50,771 nucleotides of DNA from Candidatus Pacearchaeota archaeon (lineage in GTDB: Archaea > Nanobdellota > Nanobdellia > Pacearchaeales > GW2011-AR1): the NCBI GenBank assembly GCA_002688015.1, contig NZBT01000012.1, positions 1-50,771 of the forward strand. Direction: 5' to 3'. The notes under the pieces are model-generated. The model was not told the origin of the DNA and ran no database searches. It was given only the letters and a program-made list of their open reading frames with translations. The position numbers and the translations under genes were made by a program. Position 1 is the stretch's first letter, and the number at the start of each line of letters is the position of its first letter. Below are positions 15,925-25,078 of this stretch, piece after piece.

Positions 15925-18477
15925 ATGACGCCAAAAGAAATAGATGAAAGCAAGGCAGAGCAGGAAGTTGAAGAAGAAGAAATGAAGAGAAGGGAGAAGG
16001 AGCAGGTAGGCGAGGAGAAAGGGGTAATTGGAGCAGAGATAGTTGAAGAGATGGAGAAGGCGTACATTGATTATGCGATGTCTGTTATTGTTCAACGTGC
16101 ATTGCCTTCGGCTGAAGATGGTTTGAAGCCGGTTCATAGAAGAATTCTATATGCTATGCAGAAATTAGGAATTACTCCGGAGAAAGCTACTGTGAAGAGC
16201 GCGAGAGTTGTTGGAGATGTTATTGGTAAGTATCATCCTCACGGAGATGTAGCTGTTTATGATTCTATGGTGAGAATGGCGCAGGACTTTTCTTTGCGTT
16301 ATCCATTAGTTAAGGGACAGGGGAATTTTGGAAGTATTGATGGGGATAGACCTGCCGCTCATAGGTATACTGAAGCGAAATTGAATAAGATTGCTATGGA
16401 ATTATTGCAAGATATTGAAAAAGAGACTGTTAAGATGTTGCCAAACTTTGATAATTCTTTAAAAGAGCCAGAGACATTGCCTGGAAAGTTGCCTAATTTG
16501 TTATTGAATGGAGCAACAGGAATTGCGGTTGGAATGGCAACAAATATTCCTCCACATAATTTGGGAGAGATATGTGACGCGATTGTTCATTACGTTGACA
16601 AGGGCGAAAAGAAGACGAAGATAGAGGACCTAATGCAATATGTTAATGGGCCTGACTTTCCAACAGGAGGAATTGTTATGGGATCAGGAGTTGAAGATAT
16701 GCAGAAAACAGGAAAAGGAAAGCTGATTATGAGAGGGAGAACAAGTTTGGAAGAGAAGAAAGGAAGGACAAGCATAATTATTACAGAGATTCCTTACATG
16801 GTTAATAAGTCTGATTTAGTTAAGGAGATTGCGAAGCTTGCTACTGAAAAGAAACTTCCTGATGTTTCCGATTTAAGAGATGAGAGTGGAAAGAAAGGAA
16901 TTAGAGTTGTTATAGAATTGAAGAAGGGGGCAAACAGCACATTTACATTGAATAAATTGTACAAATTTACTAGATTACAGACTAATTTCGATGCGAATAT
17001 TCTTGCTCTTGTAAATAAAGAGCCAAAGATTATGAATTTGCTTGATGTTGTTAAAGAATATGTTAAGTATAGAATAAAAATTGTGACTAACCGTTCAAAA
17101 TATGAATTAAAGAAAGCTGAAGAAAGATTAGAGATTGTTACTGGATTATTAAAAGCTTTGAGTCAGATAGATAAAATTATTGATTTTATTAAGAAGAGTA
17201 AGAATGCTACTGAGGCACACGCAGGCTTAGTAAAGAAATTTGGATTTACAGATAGACAGAGTAAAGCAATATTGGAAACAAGATTGCAGCAATTAACTTC
17301 TCTAGAAGCTGGAAAATTGAAGGATGAGGAGAAGAAGCTTAAGACATTAATTGAAGAGCTTAAGAAAATCCTTGGAGATGAGAGAGAGGTTTTGAAAGTT
17401 ATTAGAAGAGAAGTTAATGAATTGAAGAGGAATTATGGAGATCCAAGAAGAACAAGAATAATTAAGAAAGTTGATCAGATAGAGGAATCTGATCTAATAG
17501 AAAAGAAAGATGTTATTGTTTCAATTACTAATTCAGGATATATTAAGCGTGTGGATCTTAAGGCTTACAAGGAGCAAAGGAGAGGAGGAAAAGGAGTTAC
17601 AGGGGGACAGATGAAAGATGATGAAGACTTTGTTACGGAGCTGATTACTTGCAATACTCATGATTATCTGTTGTTCTTTACTAATAGGGGAAGAATATAT
17701 TGGCTTAAGACACATGAAGTTCCTTCTACAGAAAGACAAGGGAAGGGACGTGCTTTGATTAATGTGCTTAATTTGAAAGATGAAAAAGTAGCTAATGTTA
17801 TGGCAATTAAAGACTTCGAATTGGATTATTTGATTTTCGCAACGAAGAAAGGACAAGTTAAGAAACTTCCTTTGAAGGATGTTTCAAGACCGAGAGCTGG
17901 AGGAATAAATATTATGAAACTTCCTATTGATGGTTCAGACAGCATTGTTAATGTGAGACGTGTTTCTGACAAACAAGAAGTTTTGTTAATTACAAAGAAA
18001 GGACAGGCAATTAGATTCAATAGTGATGATGTGCGTTCTATGGGGCGTGCTAGTTATGGAGTTAGAGGTGTCGATCTTTCTGTAAAAGATGAGGTTGTTT
18101 CTGTTGAAGCTCTGCCTTTGAAAGGAGAAACAACGATATTAACAACAACAGGAAAAGGATATGGAAAGAGGAGTAAGCTTGAAGATTATAGGAAGACGAG
18201 TAGAGGAGGAAAGGGAGTTATTAATTTGAAAACAAGTGAGAAGACAGGGGATGTAGTTGGTTCATTGTCAGTAGATAATAAGGATTCTGTTATTGTAACA
18301 ACAGGAAAGGGAATGGTTGTAAGAGTTGGAATGAAAGACCTGAGAGTAATGGGAAGAGCAACTCAAGGAGTTAGAATGGTTAAGCTTAAGATTGGAGATA
18401 GAGTTGCTGAAGTTGTTAAAGTTCGAAGAGAAGAGGAAGTTGTTAAGATAATTGAAGAAGTTTCTGAAGGGAATTAA
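15925..18477 (+). CDS. gyrA: DNA gyrase subunit A
   Basis: An 850-aa DNA-cleaving subunit. The N-terminal 30 residues are a charged extension before the family start ([20 protein letters not shown]). The catalytic Tyr is Y148 in [13 protein letters not shown], after [20 protein letters not shown]. The C-terminal beta-pinwheel carries the GyrA box QRRGGKG, which marks gyrase rather than topoisomerase IV, followed by blades such as [19 protein letters not shown] and [19 protein letters not shown]. The stop overlaps by 4 bp a convergent gene. Confidence 0.95.
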   Translation: MTPKEIDESKAEQEVEEEEMKRREKEQVGEEKGVIGAEIVEEMEKAYIDYAMSVIVQRALPSAEDGLKPVHRRILYAMQKLGITPEKATVKSARVVGDVIGKYHPHGDVAVYDSMVRMAQDFSLRYPLVKGQGNFGSIDGDRPAAHRYTEAKLNKIAMELLQDIEKETVKMLPNFDNSLKEPETLPGKLPNLLLNGATGIAVGMATNIPPHNLGEICDAIVHYVDKGEKKTKIEDLMQYVNGPDFPTGGIVMGSGVEDMQKTGKGKLIMRGRTSLEEKKGRTSIIITEIPYMVNKSDLVKEIAKLATEKKLPDVSDLRDESGKKGIRVVIELKKGANSTFTLNKLYKFTRLQTNFDANILALVNKEPKIMNLLDVVKEYVKYRIKIVTNRSKYELKKAEERLEIVTGLLKALSQIDKIIDFIKKSKNATEAHAGLVKKFGFTDRQSKAILETRLQQLTSLEAGKLKDEEKKLKTLIEELKKILGDEREVLKVIRREVNELKRNYGDPRRTRIIKKVDQIEESDLIEKKDVIVSITNSGYIKRVDLKAYKEQRRGGKGVTGGQMKDDEDFVTELITCNTHDYLLFFTNRGRIYWLKTHEVPSTERQGKGRALINVLNLKDEKVANVMAIKDFELDYLIFATKKGQVKKLPLKDVSRPRAGGINIMKLPIDGSDSIVNVRRVSDKQEVLLITKKGQAIRFNSDDVRSMGRASYGVRGVDLSVKDEVVSVEALPLKGETTILTTTGKGYGKRSKLEDYRKTSRGGKGVINLKTSEKTGDVVGSLSVDNKDSVIVTTGKGMVVRVGMKDLRVMGRATQGVRMVKLKIGDRVAEVVKVRREEEVVKIIEEVSEGN

Positions 18478-18851
18478 TCCAGATCATGTCTGGTTGTTTG
18501 ATTGACCACAACATCTTCTGCTTCTGGAATACTTCCGCGAAAGATTTCTCCAGGAATGTAGGGAAGATTTCCTCTTCTTTCTGCAGCCATCAAAAAGTCT
18601 TTTTCTGTATTAGATTGATAAGAGATATACTTTAGAGGTCTTCCAATGATAATTCGGTTTGGCATTCCACATGTCATTTCTTCTGATCTAATTACTGTGT
18701 ATCCTCTATTTATTAAGTCTCTTTCAAGTTGCGCTATTTCTTCTGGGTTTTCCCCAAATTTTAAGGGTCGTTGGCTTTTAACGACTTTTTCAACTTTTTC
18801 TTCTAAGACTTTTTTTGACAGCAAGAATTCTTGAAGTGGAAATGATATCAT
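18474..18851 (-). CDS. Hypothetical 125-aa protein convergent with gyrA
   Basis: The protein has a charged N-terminal helix ([20 protein letters not shown]) and a mixed alpha/beta middle ([34 protein letters not shown]). I recognise no family. Its start is 5 bp after the stop of the next minus-strand gene, and no separate TATA box is obvious, so it is probably the last cistron of the 19668-to-18474 operon. Confidence 0.6.
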   Translation of the reverse strand: MISFPLQEFLLSKKVLEEKVEKVVKSQRPLKFGENPEEIAQLERDLINRGYTVIRSEEMTCGMPNRIIIGRPLKYISYQSNTEKDFLMAAERRGNLPYIPGEIFRGSIPEAEDVVVNQTTRHDLD

Positions 18852-18856
18852 GAGAA

Positions 18857-19162
18857 TTAATCTCCAGCCATCTCATATTTGGATTCTTCTTTATAGAATA
18901 TTTGTGTTGTGTAGAAAATGCAGTCTACGTCCTGTGTTATGGGTGCAGAAGATACAGGCGTTTCTCCTGGATCATGAGGTGATGTGTGTTTTTCTGTTGC
19001 TCTTGTAGATGTAATGCAAGGAGTTATTTTTTCTGGAGTTAAATCTGGATGTTTTTCAAAAAATGTGGCAGTTTTCGCTTCTAATTGTTCTGTTGCTTGA
19101 ATTCTTCCCATGTCATTATTTGGGAAAGTCGATGTGTGAATTACTTTTGATTTCATACCCAT
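18857..19162 (-). CDS. Hypothetical 101-aa protein
   Basis: A Thr/Pro-rich small protein without signal peptide or membrane segment, containing QATEQLEAKTATFFEKHPDL and a low-complexity middle (TRATEKHTSPHDPGETPVSS). The start could be the ATG at 19162 or 19156. Eight bp separate it from the Tyr-rich gene upstream. No family recognised, and the low-complexity middle makes it the weaker call of this operon. Confidence 0.5.
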   Translation of the reverse strand: MGMKSKVIHTSTFPNNDMGRIQATEQLEAKTATFFEKHPDLTPEKITPCITSTRATEKHTSPHDPGETPVSSAPITQDVDCIFYTTQIFYKEESKYEMAGD

Positions 19163-19170
19163 TTTAGAAA

Positions 19171-19668
19171 TTATCTCCAGTTGTAATAACCGATGTATCT
19201 TGGTTTATAATAATAATCGTATCCGTATTTGTTTCCTGATCCATAACGATCATATGTGTATGAAGGGCGATAATTCCAGGAGTTATAATTTTTATCATAA
19301 GGATAGTAACCATTATAATCTGTATACATGTGTTCTGGATAATTTGATCCGTAGTAGTATCTATTTCCTAAGTTAGAATATCCAGAATAGCCTGATCTGA
19401 AATCAGGAGATTGTGTAGTTGTCTTTACATATCTTGTTGTTTTTGCATATCCTCCGCCTCCAAGATAAATTGTATCTGTTTCTTTATCGTAGTTTGTTGT
19501 TTTACTGTATGAAGGACCGTAAGGACTGTCTTTGGTAACTGTTTTTGTGTATGTTGTTCTTTTGTATCCATCACTGTAACTGTTATAACCATATGCTGAA
19601 GCTATTGATGTTATGAGCAGAATTGTAAATAGGGAAAGTACTGCAAGCAATAGAATATTTTTTCTCAT
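19171..19668 (-). CDS. Tyrosine-rich secreted protein
   Basis: A 165-aa protein with a strong signal peptide (ILLLAVLSLFTILLITSIASA). The mature part is dominated by Tyr, Gly, Asn, Ser and Thr, such as RYYYGSNYPEHMYTDYNGYY and YGYDYYYKPRYIGYYNWR. There is no membrane anchor and no Cys. A TATA box (TTTTATATAC, minus strand near 19691-19700) lies about 27 bp before the ATG, fitting a leaderless mRNA. Tyr/Gly-rich secreted proteins often form coats or adhesive layers, but that is analogy only. Confidence 0.7.
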   Translation of the reverse strand: MRKNILLLAVLSLFTILLITSIASAYGYNSYSDGYKRTTYTKTVTKDSPYGPSYSKTTNYDKETDTIYLGGGGYAKTTRYVKTTTQSPDFRSGYSGYSNLGNRYYYGSNYPEHMYTDYNGYYPYDKNYNSWNYRPSYTYDRYGSGNKYGYDYYYKPRYIGYYNWR

Positions 19669-19783
19669 GGTTTCATTAGATAAAAGTAGTATATAAAATT
19701 TATTGGGAGTTTTTTATCTTTTTGAGTGATAACATTTTGATGAGTAGATAAACTTAAAAAGCAAAATTAACAAGTAGATTTAT

Positions 19784-19800
19784 GCCCTGGTAGTTTAGTG
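19784..19800 (+). repeat. Partial copy of the tRNA-Asp 5' end
   Basis: GCCCTGGTAGTTTAGTG is identical to the first 17 bases of the complete tRNA-Asp at 20606. The match stops in the D-loop and the sequence then diverges (TGCCAACTTAAA). The upstream sequence with GAGTGATAAC (19724) and ACTTAAAAA (19752) resembles a promoter. It may mark an old insertion boundary or a tRNA gene that lost its 3' part. Confidence 0.75.
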
Positions 19801-19816
19801 TGCCAACTTAAAAAAC

Positions 19817-20422
19817 TCAATATAAATTCCAATTAGAAATTTTATCTGAATATCCAATTATTACGTTTAAACCTTTTTTGATTAATCTTGGTTCATAAAG
19901 ATAAGCAGTTAATCTAGCATGTCCTTCTAGCACAACTTTTCTTGCCCTCTTATTCTTTGCAACTAATATAATCAATGGAATTTTCTTGTTTATTTTAATT
20001 ACCTTAACGATTTCATCAAAATTCTCCCAGTCTGCTTTTTTTATTTTCACACCGGATTTGATGTTTTTAACAGCGTCTTCTGGTTTTCTACTGTTTTTGG
20101 TAATCTTATTCCAATAATCCCAATTTATATATTTGATTTTTTTCAATTCCTTTTCGTTTAAGAACACCAGTTCCCATTTAATATCTGTAGGAAAGTTATG
20201 GAATATTCTTTCATTCGGGTATCCTCTGACTTCTCCAAGTAATTTTTTTCTATATTTGTTGTCTTTAACAATATCAAAATTCGGTTTGATAATTATCTCT
20301 TTTGTTTTTTTATCTCTTTTCAAGGCCTTTTTAATTCTTTTAGAAAATCTTGGTGAATCTATTTCGGCTCTTAAGAATTCCCCAATCATGATATTTTTAG
20401 TTATTTTTTTTATTAGTTTCAT
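19817..20422 (-). CDS. ParB/sulfiredoxin-fold-like protein
   Basis: A 201-aa basic protein. The C-terminal part IPLIILVAKNKRARKVVLEG followed by HARLTAYLYEP matches the ParB/Srx-fold signature (ILEGHARLTAY), used in ParB-like nuclease, partition and nucleotide-binding proteins. The N-terminal 100 residues are Lys/Ile/Asn-rich and not recognised. Base composition is visibly more AT-rich than flanking genes. A TATA box (CTTTATATATC, minus strand near 20459-20469) gives a short leader with AGAGGAAG before the ATG. It sits between a tRNA-Asp fragment and the complete tRNA-Asp, so it may be cargo of an inserted element. Confidence 0.7.
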   Translation of the reverse strand: MKLIKKITKNIMIGEFLRAEIDSPRFSKRIKKALKRDKKTKEIIIKPNFDIVKDNKYRKKLLGEVRGYPNERIFHNFPTDIKWELVFLNEKELKKIKYINWDYWNKITKNSRKPEDAVKNIKSGVKIKKADWENFDEIVKVIKINKKIPLIILVAKNKRARKVVLEGHARLTAYLYEPRLIKKGLNVIIGYSDKISNWNLY

Positions 20423-20605
20423 TTCTTCCTCTTTTTAATCCAATGTAAAAGAAAAAAAGATATATAAAGCTAATTAAGGTTTCAAGAATAATATGTTCTT
20501 GAGTGAGAATGCTGGAACACAAAGATTTTAAAAGGCTTTTACGAATCCTATATTAGAGCTTAATAGAGAGGAATTATAACACTCTAAGAAGTTCACAAAT
20601 ACCAA

Positions 20606-20677
20606 GCCCTGGTAGTTTAGTGGCTAGAACACGGCCCTGTCGCGGCCGAGGTCCGAGTTCGATTCTCGGTCAGGGCG
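20606..20677 (+). tRNA. tRNA-Asp (GTC)
   Basis: A complete cloverleaf. The acceptor GCCCTGG pairs with TCAGGGC (one G-T), with discriminator G. The anticodon stem CGGCC/GGCCG encloses CTGTCGC, giving anticodon GTC. The T arm is CCGAG-TTCGATT-CTCGG. There is no intron and no encoded CCA. Its ends are duplicated nearby (19784, 21332, 21393). Confidence 0.96.
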
Positions 20678-20740
20678 TATTGTTTCTTTGGAGTGGTAAC
20701 AAATCAAAAGGTTTAAAAGTGATGTATTTGTAAAAAATTT

Positions 20741-21301
20741 ATGGAATTTGAATATGATCAAGAAGGGATATATAAACCTTTAAATCAGCTTTGTGATTTA
20801 AGAGTTGAATGTCCAGAGGAAGCTAGTCTGTTGTATTCTAGATTGAAAGAATCCCCATTAACAATAAGGCATTTGGTTGGTGATGAAATATCTGACCTTC
20901 CTAAACCCCATTTGGCTTGGTTTTCTGATCCTAATGTTTTTATGCAGGGATTTTCAGAGAGCGGTCTTACTGGCAATCTTGATTGTTTAATGTCTCCTAT
21001 TAACCCAATTGAGATTATGGTTGATTATGCAGAATGTGATCTTTCTTTGTATAGTTTTAATTCAGAAAGATGTAAAGGTTCGAAGGTTCCAGAATTTATT
21101 AGATATTTTGATAATGATTATGTTGTATTAAGATCTAAAGTAGGCACATTCTCATGCTTCAGTGAAAATGTTGGTTTACATGTTTTTTATCCAGATCATA
21201 ATAACATTCCAAGAGCAATTAGATTCTTTGGCGCAGAAAATTTACTGGACACTAAAGCTTATTTTATTAATGCTGAAGGGTCGGAAGAATATTTTAAATA
21301 A
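20741..21301 (+). CDS. Orphan 186-aa protein between tRNA-Asp and a tRNA 3'-end repeat
   Basis: TTTAAAAG at 20712-20719 is about 26 bp before the ATG, so the mRNA should be leaderless. The protein is acidic and soluble with five Cys and no signal peptide; stretches include YKPLNQLCDLRVECPEEASL and DYVVLRSKVGTFSCF. I recognise no family. It is the only gene between the tRNA-Asp 3' end and its first partial repeat (21332), the position of cargo in an integrated element, but no integrase is present. Confidence 0.65.
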   Translation: MEFEYDQEGIYKPLNQLCDLRVECPEEASLLYSRLKESPLTIRHLVGDEISDLPKPHLAWFSDPNVFMQGFSESGLTGNLDCLMSPINPIEIMVDYAECDLSLYSFNSERCKGSKVPEFIRYFDNDYVVLRSKVGTFSCFSENVGLHVFYPDHNNIPRAIRFFGAENLLDTKAYFINAEGSEEYFK

Positions 21302-21331
21302 GATCTCCTTAAAAGTGCTACGCCCCGTTAC

Positions 21332-21347
21332 TCTCGGTCAGGGCGTA
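21332..21347 (+). repeat. Direct repeat of tRNA-Asp 3' end, copy 1
   Basis: TCTCGGTCAGGGCGTA is identical to 20664-20679, the T-arm and acceptor 3' strand of tRNA-Asp plus two bases. This is the usual form of an attachment site left by integration into a tRNA 3' end. Confidence 0.7.
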
Positions 21348-21392
21348 CTTAGAGAATCGAATAATTTAAATAAGTAACATTCTCTACACGCA

Positions 21393-21406
21393 CTCGGTCA
21401 GGGCGT
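21393..21406 (+). repeat. Direct repeat of tRNA-Asp 3' end, copy 2
   Basis: CTCGGTCAGGGCGT matches the same tRNA-Asp end over 14 bases. Between the two copies lies an inverted repeat, TAGAGAAT/ATTCTCTA (about 21350-21386), and a TTTAAATA. Two tandem 3'-end copies suggest two successive insertion events or a deletion between them. Confidence 0.65.
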
Positions 21407-21410
21407 TATA

Positions 21411-22229
21411 TTAAAATCTCATTTGTACGAAAGTTTTAGCATTACTATACCCTGTTCGGCGTTGAAGTTCTTTTTCACAAGCATTTTTTTTACTATTAAA
21501 TGTGTCTCCAATATTTCCAATAGGGTAGTTTTCTATTTTTGTTCCATATTCAAGGATTTGTTCAGCTATCATTATTAGTTCTTCTTCAAATGCTTGGAGA
21601 TCTAGCTGTGAGAAAGAATACTCTTTTGGTGTGTTGAGTTTTAGATAGTGGAAAACTGTCTTTTGAGGGATTAGGGAAGTCTTCTTATTAATAAGATAAT
21701 TGTAAAATAGTGCTTGCCTTTCGAAATCCTTAGATTGATTTACATTATTACTTGTTTTGTAATCTATTATTACATTTTCATTGCTTGACTTTTCTATTGC
21801 TTGGAGATCGATAATTCCCTTTATTCCTATTTTCATGTATTCATTTTCTATTAATGGGAATTGTATCATCTCTTCACAAACATGGTTTTCATGTAAATCC
21901 ACGATTTGTAATCCTTTGATTAGAGCCAGAAGATAATCTTGAGGATTTAGCAGTTCTCCTTTGATATCTTTATGATAGTTTAGATTTTTCTTTTCCCATT
22001 CAGTTAGTAGGAGAAGATATGCTTCATCCTTTGTAATTTGGTTTTCCGCATATTTTTCTAGGCAGTCATGAACGATATTTCCTGAGAGGCCGTAGCACAC
22101 TGGGACTTTTGTGTCGTCTGGAACCTTTGCGATGTATGTTAGATAGAATAATAGTGGGCTCTGGAAGAAGGTATTTAGGGATGATGGAGAAAGATTAAAT
22201 CTAATTTTATCCTCTTTTTTTGGAAACAT
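21411..22229 (-). CDS. PD-(D/E)XK nuclease, RecB/Cas4-like
   Basis: A 272-aa protein with the RecB-nuclease pattern: LSPSSLNTFFQSPLLFYLTY and GNIVHDCLEKYAEN at the N-terminus, GIKGIIDLQAIEKS (the motif Asp), NVIIDYKTSN (the D-x-K of motif III) and the QxxxY motif FERQALFYNYLI. This predicts a metal-dependent DNA nuclease. No CRISPR array or Cas gene is in the window and no helicase is fused, so a repair role is more likely than adaptation. The three Cys near or after the core do not clearly form a Cas4-type iron-sulfur set. A TATA-like CTATTTAAC lies about 25 bp before the ATG. Confidence 0.82.
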   Translation of the reverse strand: MFPKKEDKIRFNLSPSSLNTFFQSPLLFYLTYIAKVPDDTKVPVCYGLSGNIVHDCLEKYAENQITKDEAYLLLLTEWEKKNLNYHKDIKGELLNPQDYLLALIKGLQIVDLHENHVCEEMIQFPLIENEYMKIGIKGIIDLQAIEKSSNENVIIDYKTSNNVNQSKDFERQALFYNYLINKKTSLIPQKTVFHYLKLNTPKEYSFSQLDLQAFEEELIMIAEQILEYGTKIENYPIGNIGDTFNSKKNACEKELQRRTGYSNAKTFVQMRF

Positions 22230-22364
22230 TTCTGTTTGAAAGTTTAAGAGGTTAAATAGTTTTACCTGTTTTTGGGAAAGGCACAGGTTTAAAAGGTGAT
22301 TTTGGAATCTACATATGAGAATTTGGGATTTGAGATTGAGAATTTAGAATTCTTGAAGGTTAAA

Positions 22365-23732
22365 ATGGATAAATTTAAAGAATTTGGCTTAAGCGAGAAA
22401 GTGTTGAGTGTACTTAGAGATATGAAGTTTGATACGCCTACAGATATTCAGAAGGAGACAATTCCCTTGATTTTAAAGGGAAAAGATGTTATTGGGAATG
22501 CTGCTACAGGAAGTGGGAAGACATTTGCATTTGTTTCTGGGATATTAGAAAAGACAGAACCATGGAAAGGTGTCCAGGCTTTGGTTTTAACACCTACAAG
22601 AGAATTAGCAGACCAAATATTTAGAGTAACAAAGGAGTTTTCAAAGAATTTTGATTTAAGAAGTATTGAGATTTATGGAGGGGTTAATATAAGAACACAG
22701 ATTTCTAAATTGAGGGATTGCGAGATAGTTATTGGGACTCCTGGGAGAATCCTTGACTTGTTAAAGAGAAGAAATCTTGATCTTTCAAGAGTAACGACTC
22801 TTGTTCTTGATGAAGCAGATAGAATGGTTGATATGGGATTTATTGATGATGTTGAGAAAATAATCTCTTATTGTCCTAAGGAGAGACAGACATTGCTTTT
22901 TTCAGCTACAACATCAAGTAGAGTTAAAAATATAGAAAAGAAGCACTTGATAAATCCTGTAACTGTAACTGTTGATACTCAAGTAGATCCTTTAAAATTG
23001 AAACAAGTTTATTATGATGTTCCCATTTATTTGAAGTTTTCTTTGCTTGCACATTTATTGAGAAAAGAGAGGAAAGGGATTGTTATGGTATTTTGTAATA
23101 CAAGAAGAACTGTTGACATGGTTTCAAAGAGTTTAGGAAAAAATGGAATAAAGAATCATGCAATACATGGAGGTTTAGAACAGAATAGAAGAACAAAGAT
23201 AATTCAACAATTTCATGATAATGAGGCTGAAATTCTTGTTTGTACTAATGTGGCAGCTAGAGGATTGGATATAAAGGGAGTTACACACGTCTATAATTAT
23301 GATTCTCCTGCAGATTCTGAAGAATATATACATAGAATTGGAAGAACTGCTAGGGCGGGGAAGAATGGAGAAGCAATTAGTCTAATTTCACATACAGATT
23401 ACGCTAATTTTAATGATGTGGTTAATAAAAATGAAGTTAATGTTGAGAAGATGGAATTGCCAGTTATAGAGAAATTACATGTAGATATTCAGAAGAGAGG
23501 ACCTAGTAGAGATTCTAGAGGGAGAGGACGTGGGGGAAGCAGATATGGGGGAAATAGAGGAAGTGAATCAAGAGGAAGAGAGAATAAGGGTGGAAGTGAT
23601 AATCGACCAAGTGGGGGAGATAGAAGAAGAGGAAGTAGATTCGGAGGAAATAGGAGGCGTAGTTCAAGTGGAGGAAGTAGAGGACGTTCAGGCGGAAGAA
23701 GAGATAGTGGGTCTAGAAGAAGAAGGTATTGA
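22365..23732 (+). CDS. DEAD-box RNA helicase with RGG tail
   Basis: A 455-aa protein with all core motifs: Q motif (DTPTDIQKETIP), I ATGSGKT, Ia PTRELA, Ib TPGR, II DEAD, III SAT, V ARGLD, VI HRIGRTAR. The last 80 residues are Arg/Gly/Ser-rich (RGRGRGGSRYGGNRG), an RNA-binding tail as in CsdA/DbpA-type helicases. The track start at 22296 is a GTG overlapping the TATA box (TTTAAAAG, 22288), so I chose the ATG at 22365 (MDKFKEFGLSEKVL), the normal family start. Probable roles are ribosome assembly or mRNA unwinding. Confidence 0.93.
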   Translation: MDKFKEFGLSEKVLSVLRDMKFDTPTDIQKETIPLILKGKDVIGNAATGSGKTFAFVSGILEKTEPWKGVQALVLTPTRELADQIFRVTKEFSKNFDLRSIEIYGGVNIRTQISKLRDCEIVIGTPGRILDLLKRRNLDLSRVTTLVLDEADRMVDMGFIDDVEKIISYCPKERQTLLFSATTSSRVKNIEKKHLINPVTVTVDTQVDPLKLKQVYYDVPIYLKFSLLAHLLRKERKGIVMVFCNTRRTVDMVSKSLGKNGIKNHAIHGGLEQNRRTKIIQQFHDNEAEILVCTNVAARGLDIKGVTHVYNYDSPADSEEYIHRIGRTARAGKNGEAISLISHTDYANFNDVVNKNEVNVEKMELPVIEKLHVDIQKRGPSRDSRGRGRGGSRYGGNRGSESRGRENKGGSDNRPSGGDRRRGSRFGGNRRRSSSGGSRGRSGGRRDSGSRRRRY

Positions 23733-23781
23733 ATTATTAATTACTAAGAGCCTTTTTAAATCGGTTTTTGTTTGATATTCT

Positions 23782-24621
23782 ATGAGAGTAAGACATGATT
23801 TTTCAGCTAGGAAGGGTAAGACAAGAAAGTCTCCAGATAGGAATGATCATAATGTTAAGTTTCCTGTTGCAGTTAGGGATATGATAAGAACATGTGACAT
23901 TTTATTAGAAGTTCTTGATGCAAGGGAGATTGAAAGGACAAGAAATAGGGAGATTGAAAAGCTTGTTACTGATAGTGGGAAAAAGTTAATTTTAATATTG
24001 AATAAAGTTGATTTGGTTGACTTGAAAGAATTGAAGAAAGATTATGTTTTGAGTGACTTAGAACCTTATGTTTTGTTTTCAAGTAAAAATAAAATTGGGA
24101 AATCAAGATTAAGAGAGAAATTGAAGATTGAAGTTAAGAAATTGAAGTTGCGTGAACAGAAAGCGAGAGTGGGAATTATAGGATATCCAAATACTGGAAA
24201 AAGTACTTTGATTAATGCGTTGGCTGGAGGGGGGAAGGTTTCTACTTCTGCTGAATCTGGACATACGAGAGCTATACATAAAATAAGATTTAATAAAGAT
24301 ATTTTGATATTAGATACACCTGGAGTTATTCCAGATAAGGAATTTGAGGAAAGAAATATTTTTGATTCTAAAAAGCATTTTATTATTGGAGTTAAGACTT
24401 ATGATAAGGTTAAGGATCCGGATATGATTGTTATGGATTTTATGTCAAAACATAAAGGAAAATTACAGAAATTTTATGGAATAAAAGAAGATGATGTTGA
24501 GTTATTCATTGAAGCTATTGGGAAAAAATATAATTTTCTTAAGCAAAAGGGGAAAGTTGATACTGAGAGAGCTGCAAGATTTATTTTGAAGGATATTCAA
24601 GAAGGGAAAATTAAGAACTAG
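23782..24621 (+). CDS. Circularly permuted GTPase (YlqF/RbgA-like)
   Basis: A 279-aa protein with GTPase motifs in permuted order: G4 NKVD (about 74), G5-like FSSKNKIGKS, then G1 GYPNTGKST (about 136), the G2-region Thr (SGHTRAIH) and G3 DTPG. This order defines the YlqF/YawG family, which assists large ribosomal subunit assembly. The short C-terminal domain ends FILKDIQEGKIKN. TTTTTAAAT near 23753 sits about 26 bp ahead of the ATG, implying a leaderless transcript. It lies between the helicase and the RG-rich zinc protein, fitting an RNA or ribosome theme. Confidence 0.9.
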   Translation: MRVRHDFSARKGKTRKSPDRNDHNVKFPVAVRDMIRTCDILLEVLDAREIERTRNREIEKLVTDSGKKLILILNKVDLVDLKELKKDYVLSDLEPYVLFSSKNKIGKSRLREKLKIEVKKLKLREQKARVGIIGYPNTGKSTLINALAGGGKVSTSAESGHTRAIHKIRFNKDILILDTPGVIPDKEFEERNIFDSKKHFIIGVKTYDKVKDPDMIVMDFMSKHKGKLQKFYGIKEDDVELFIEAIGKKYNFLKQKGKVDTERAARFILKDIQEGKIKN

Positions 24622-24651
24622 TTAGAGAGTTATCACTAAGAATAAAATTAA

Positions 24652-24668
24652 TTTAATTAGTAATTAAA
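24652..24668. terminator. AT-only palindrome between convergent genes
   Basis: TTTAATTAGTAATTAAA is a perfect palindrome with 8-bp arms in the 55-bp gap between convergent genes. It may help terminate both, although an AT-only stem is weak. Confidence 0.3.
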
Positions 24669-24676
24669 TAAAAAGG

Positions 24677-25078
24677 TTAGTAACTCTTGTGTTTTGCAAA
24701 ACAGTCACGGCAATATACTGGCTTTCCTTGGGTTGGCTTGAAAGGAACTTCACATTCTTTCTTACATTCAGAACATACTGCTTTATGCATTTCTCTTGGG
24801 CCGTTGTTGAAGCCTCCTCCGCTTCCTCCACGATTTCCACCGCCGAATCTACTTCCGCCTGATCGGTTTCCTCCACGATTTCCACCAAAGCTTCTACCTC
24901 TTCCTCCGCCTTGTCCACCGCCAAATCTATTACCTCCTCTACTATTATCTCTAGATTGGTTTCCTCCAGATCTAAAACCTCCGGATCTGCCTCTTCCTTC
25001 ACCTGATCCTCCTGATCGGTTTCCGCCTCCAGATCTTCCACGATTTCCGCCACCTCTGCCTCTACTTTCTTGATTCAT
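24677..25078 (-). CDS. RG-rich protein with CxxC-x17-CxxC zinc ribbon
   Basis: A 133-aa protein. The first 95 residues are almost only Gly, Arg, Ser, Asn and Phe (GGGNRGRSGGGNRSGG), followed by the zinc ribbon KAVCSECKKECEVPFKPTQG and KPVYCRDCFAKHK, exactly CxxC-x17-CxxC. This domain is frequent in Patescibacteria and DPANN genomes, often with RG-rich stretches, and probably binds RNA. Its ATG overlaps the stop of the upstream 66-aa gene as ATGA. The overlapping minus-strand frame at 24664-25053 is an artefact of the repeats. Confidence 0.85.
   Translation of the reverse strand: MNQESRGRGGGNRGRSGGGNRSGGSGEGRGRSGGFRSGGNQSRDNSRGGNRFGGGQGGGRGRSFGGNRGGNRSGGSRFGGGNRGGSGGGFNNGPREMHKAVCSECKKECEVPFKPTQGKPVYCRDCFAKHKSY

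Noticed and set aside
19784-21406. Complete insertion sequence or provirus at tRNA-Asp
   Set aside because: No transposase, integrase, replication or capsid gene is visible between the repeats, so only the repeats are reported.
23530-23775. Plus-strand 81-aa acidic ORF inside the helicase tail
   Set aside because: Shadow frame of the RGG-coding repeats of the DEAD-box helicase, with no independent promoter or family match.
24664-25053. Minus-strand 129-aa Glu/Asp/Val-rich ORF
   Set aside because: It is the alternative reading frame of the RG-rich zinc-ribbon gene, where repeated GGA/CGT-type codons give an open acidic frame. The Cys-containing frame has the recognisable domain.
24687-25073. 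Proline-rich plus-strand 128-aa ORF
   Set aside because: Antisense of the Gly-rich coding region (GGN reads as CCN), so the Pro richness is an artefact.
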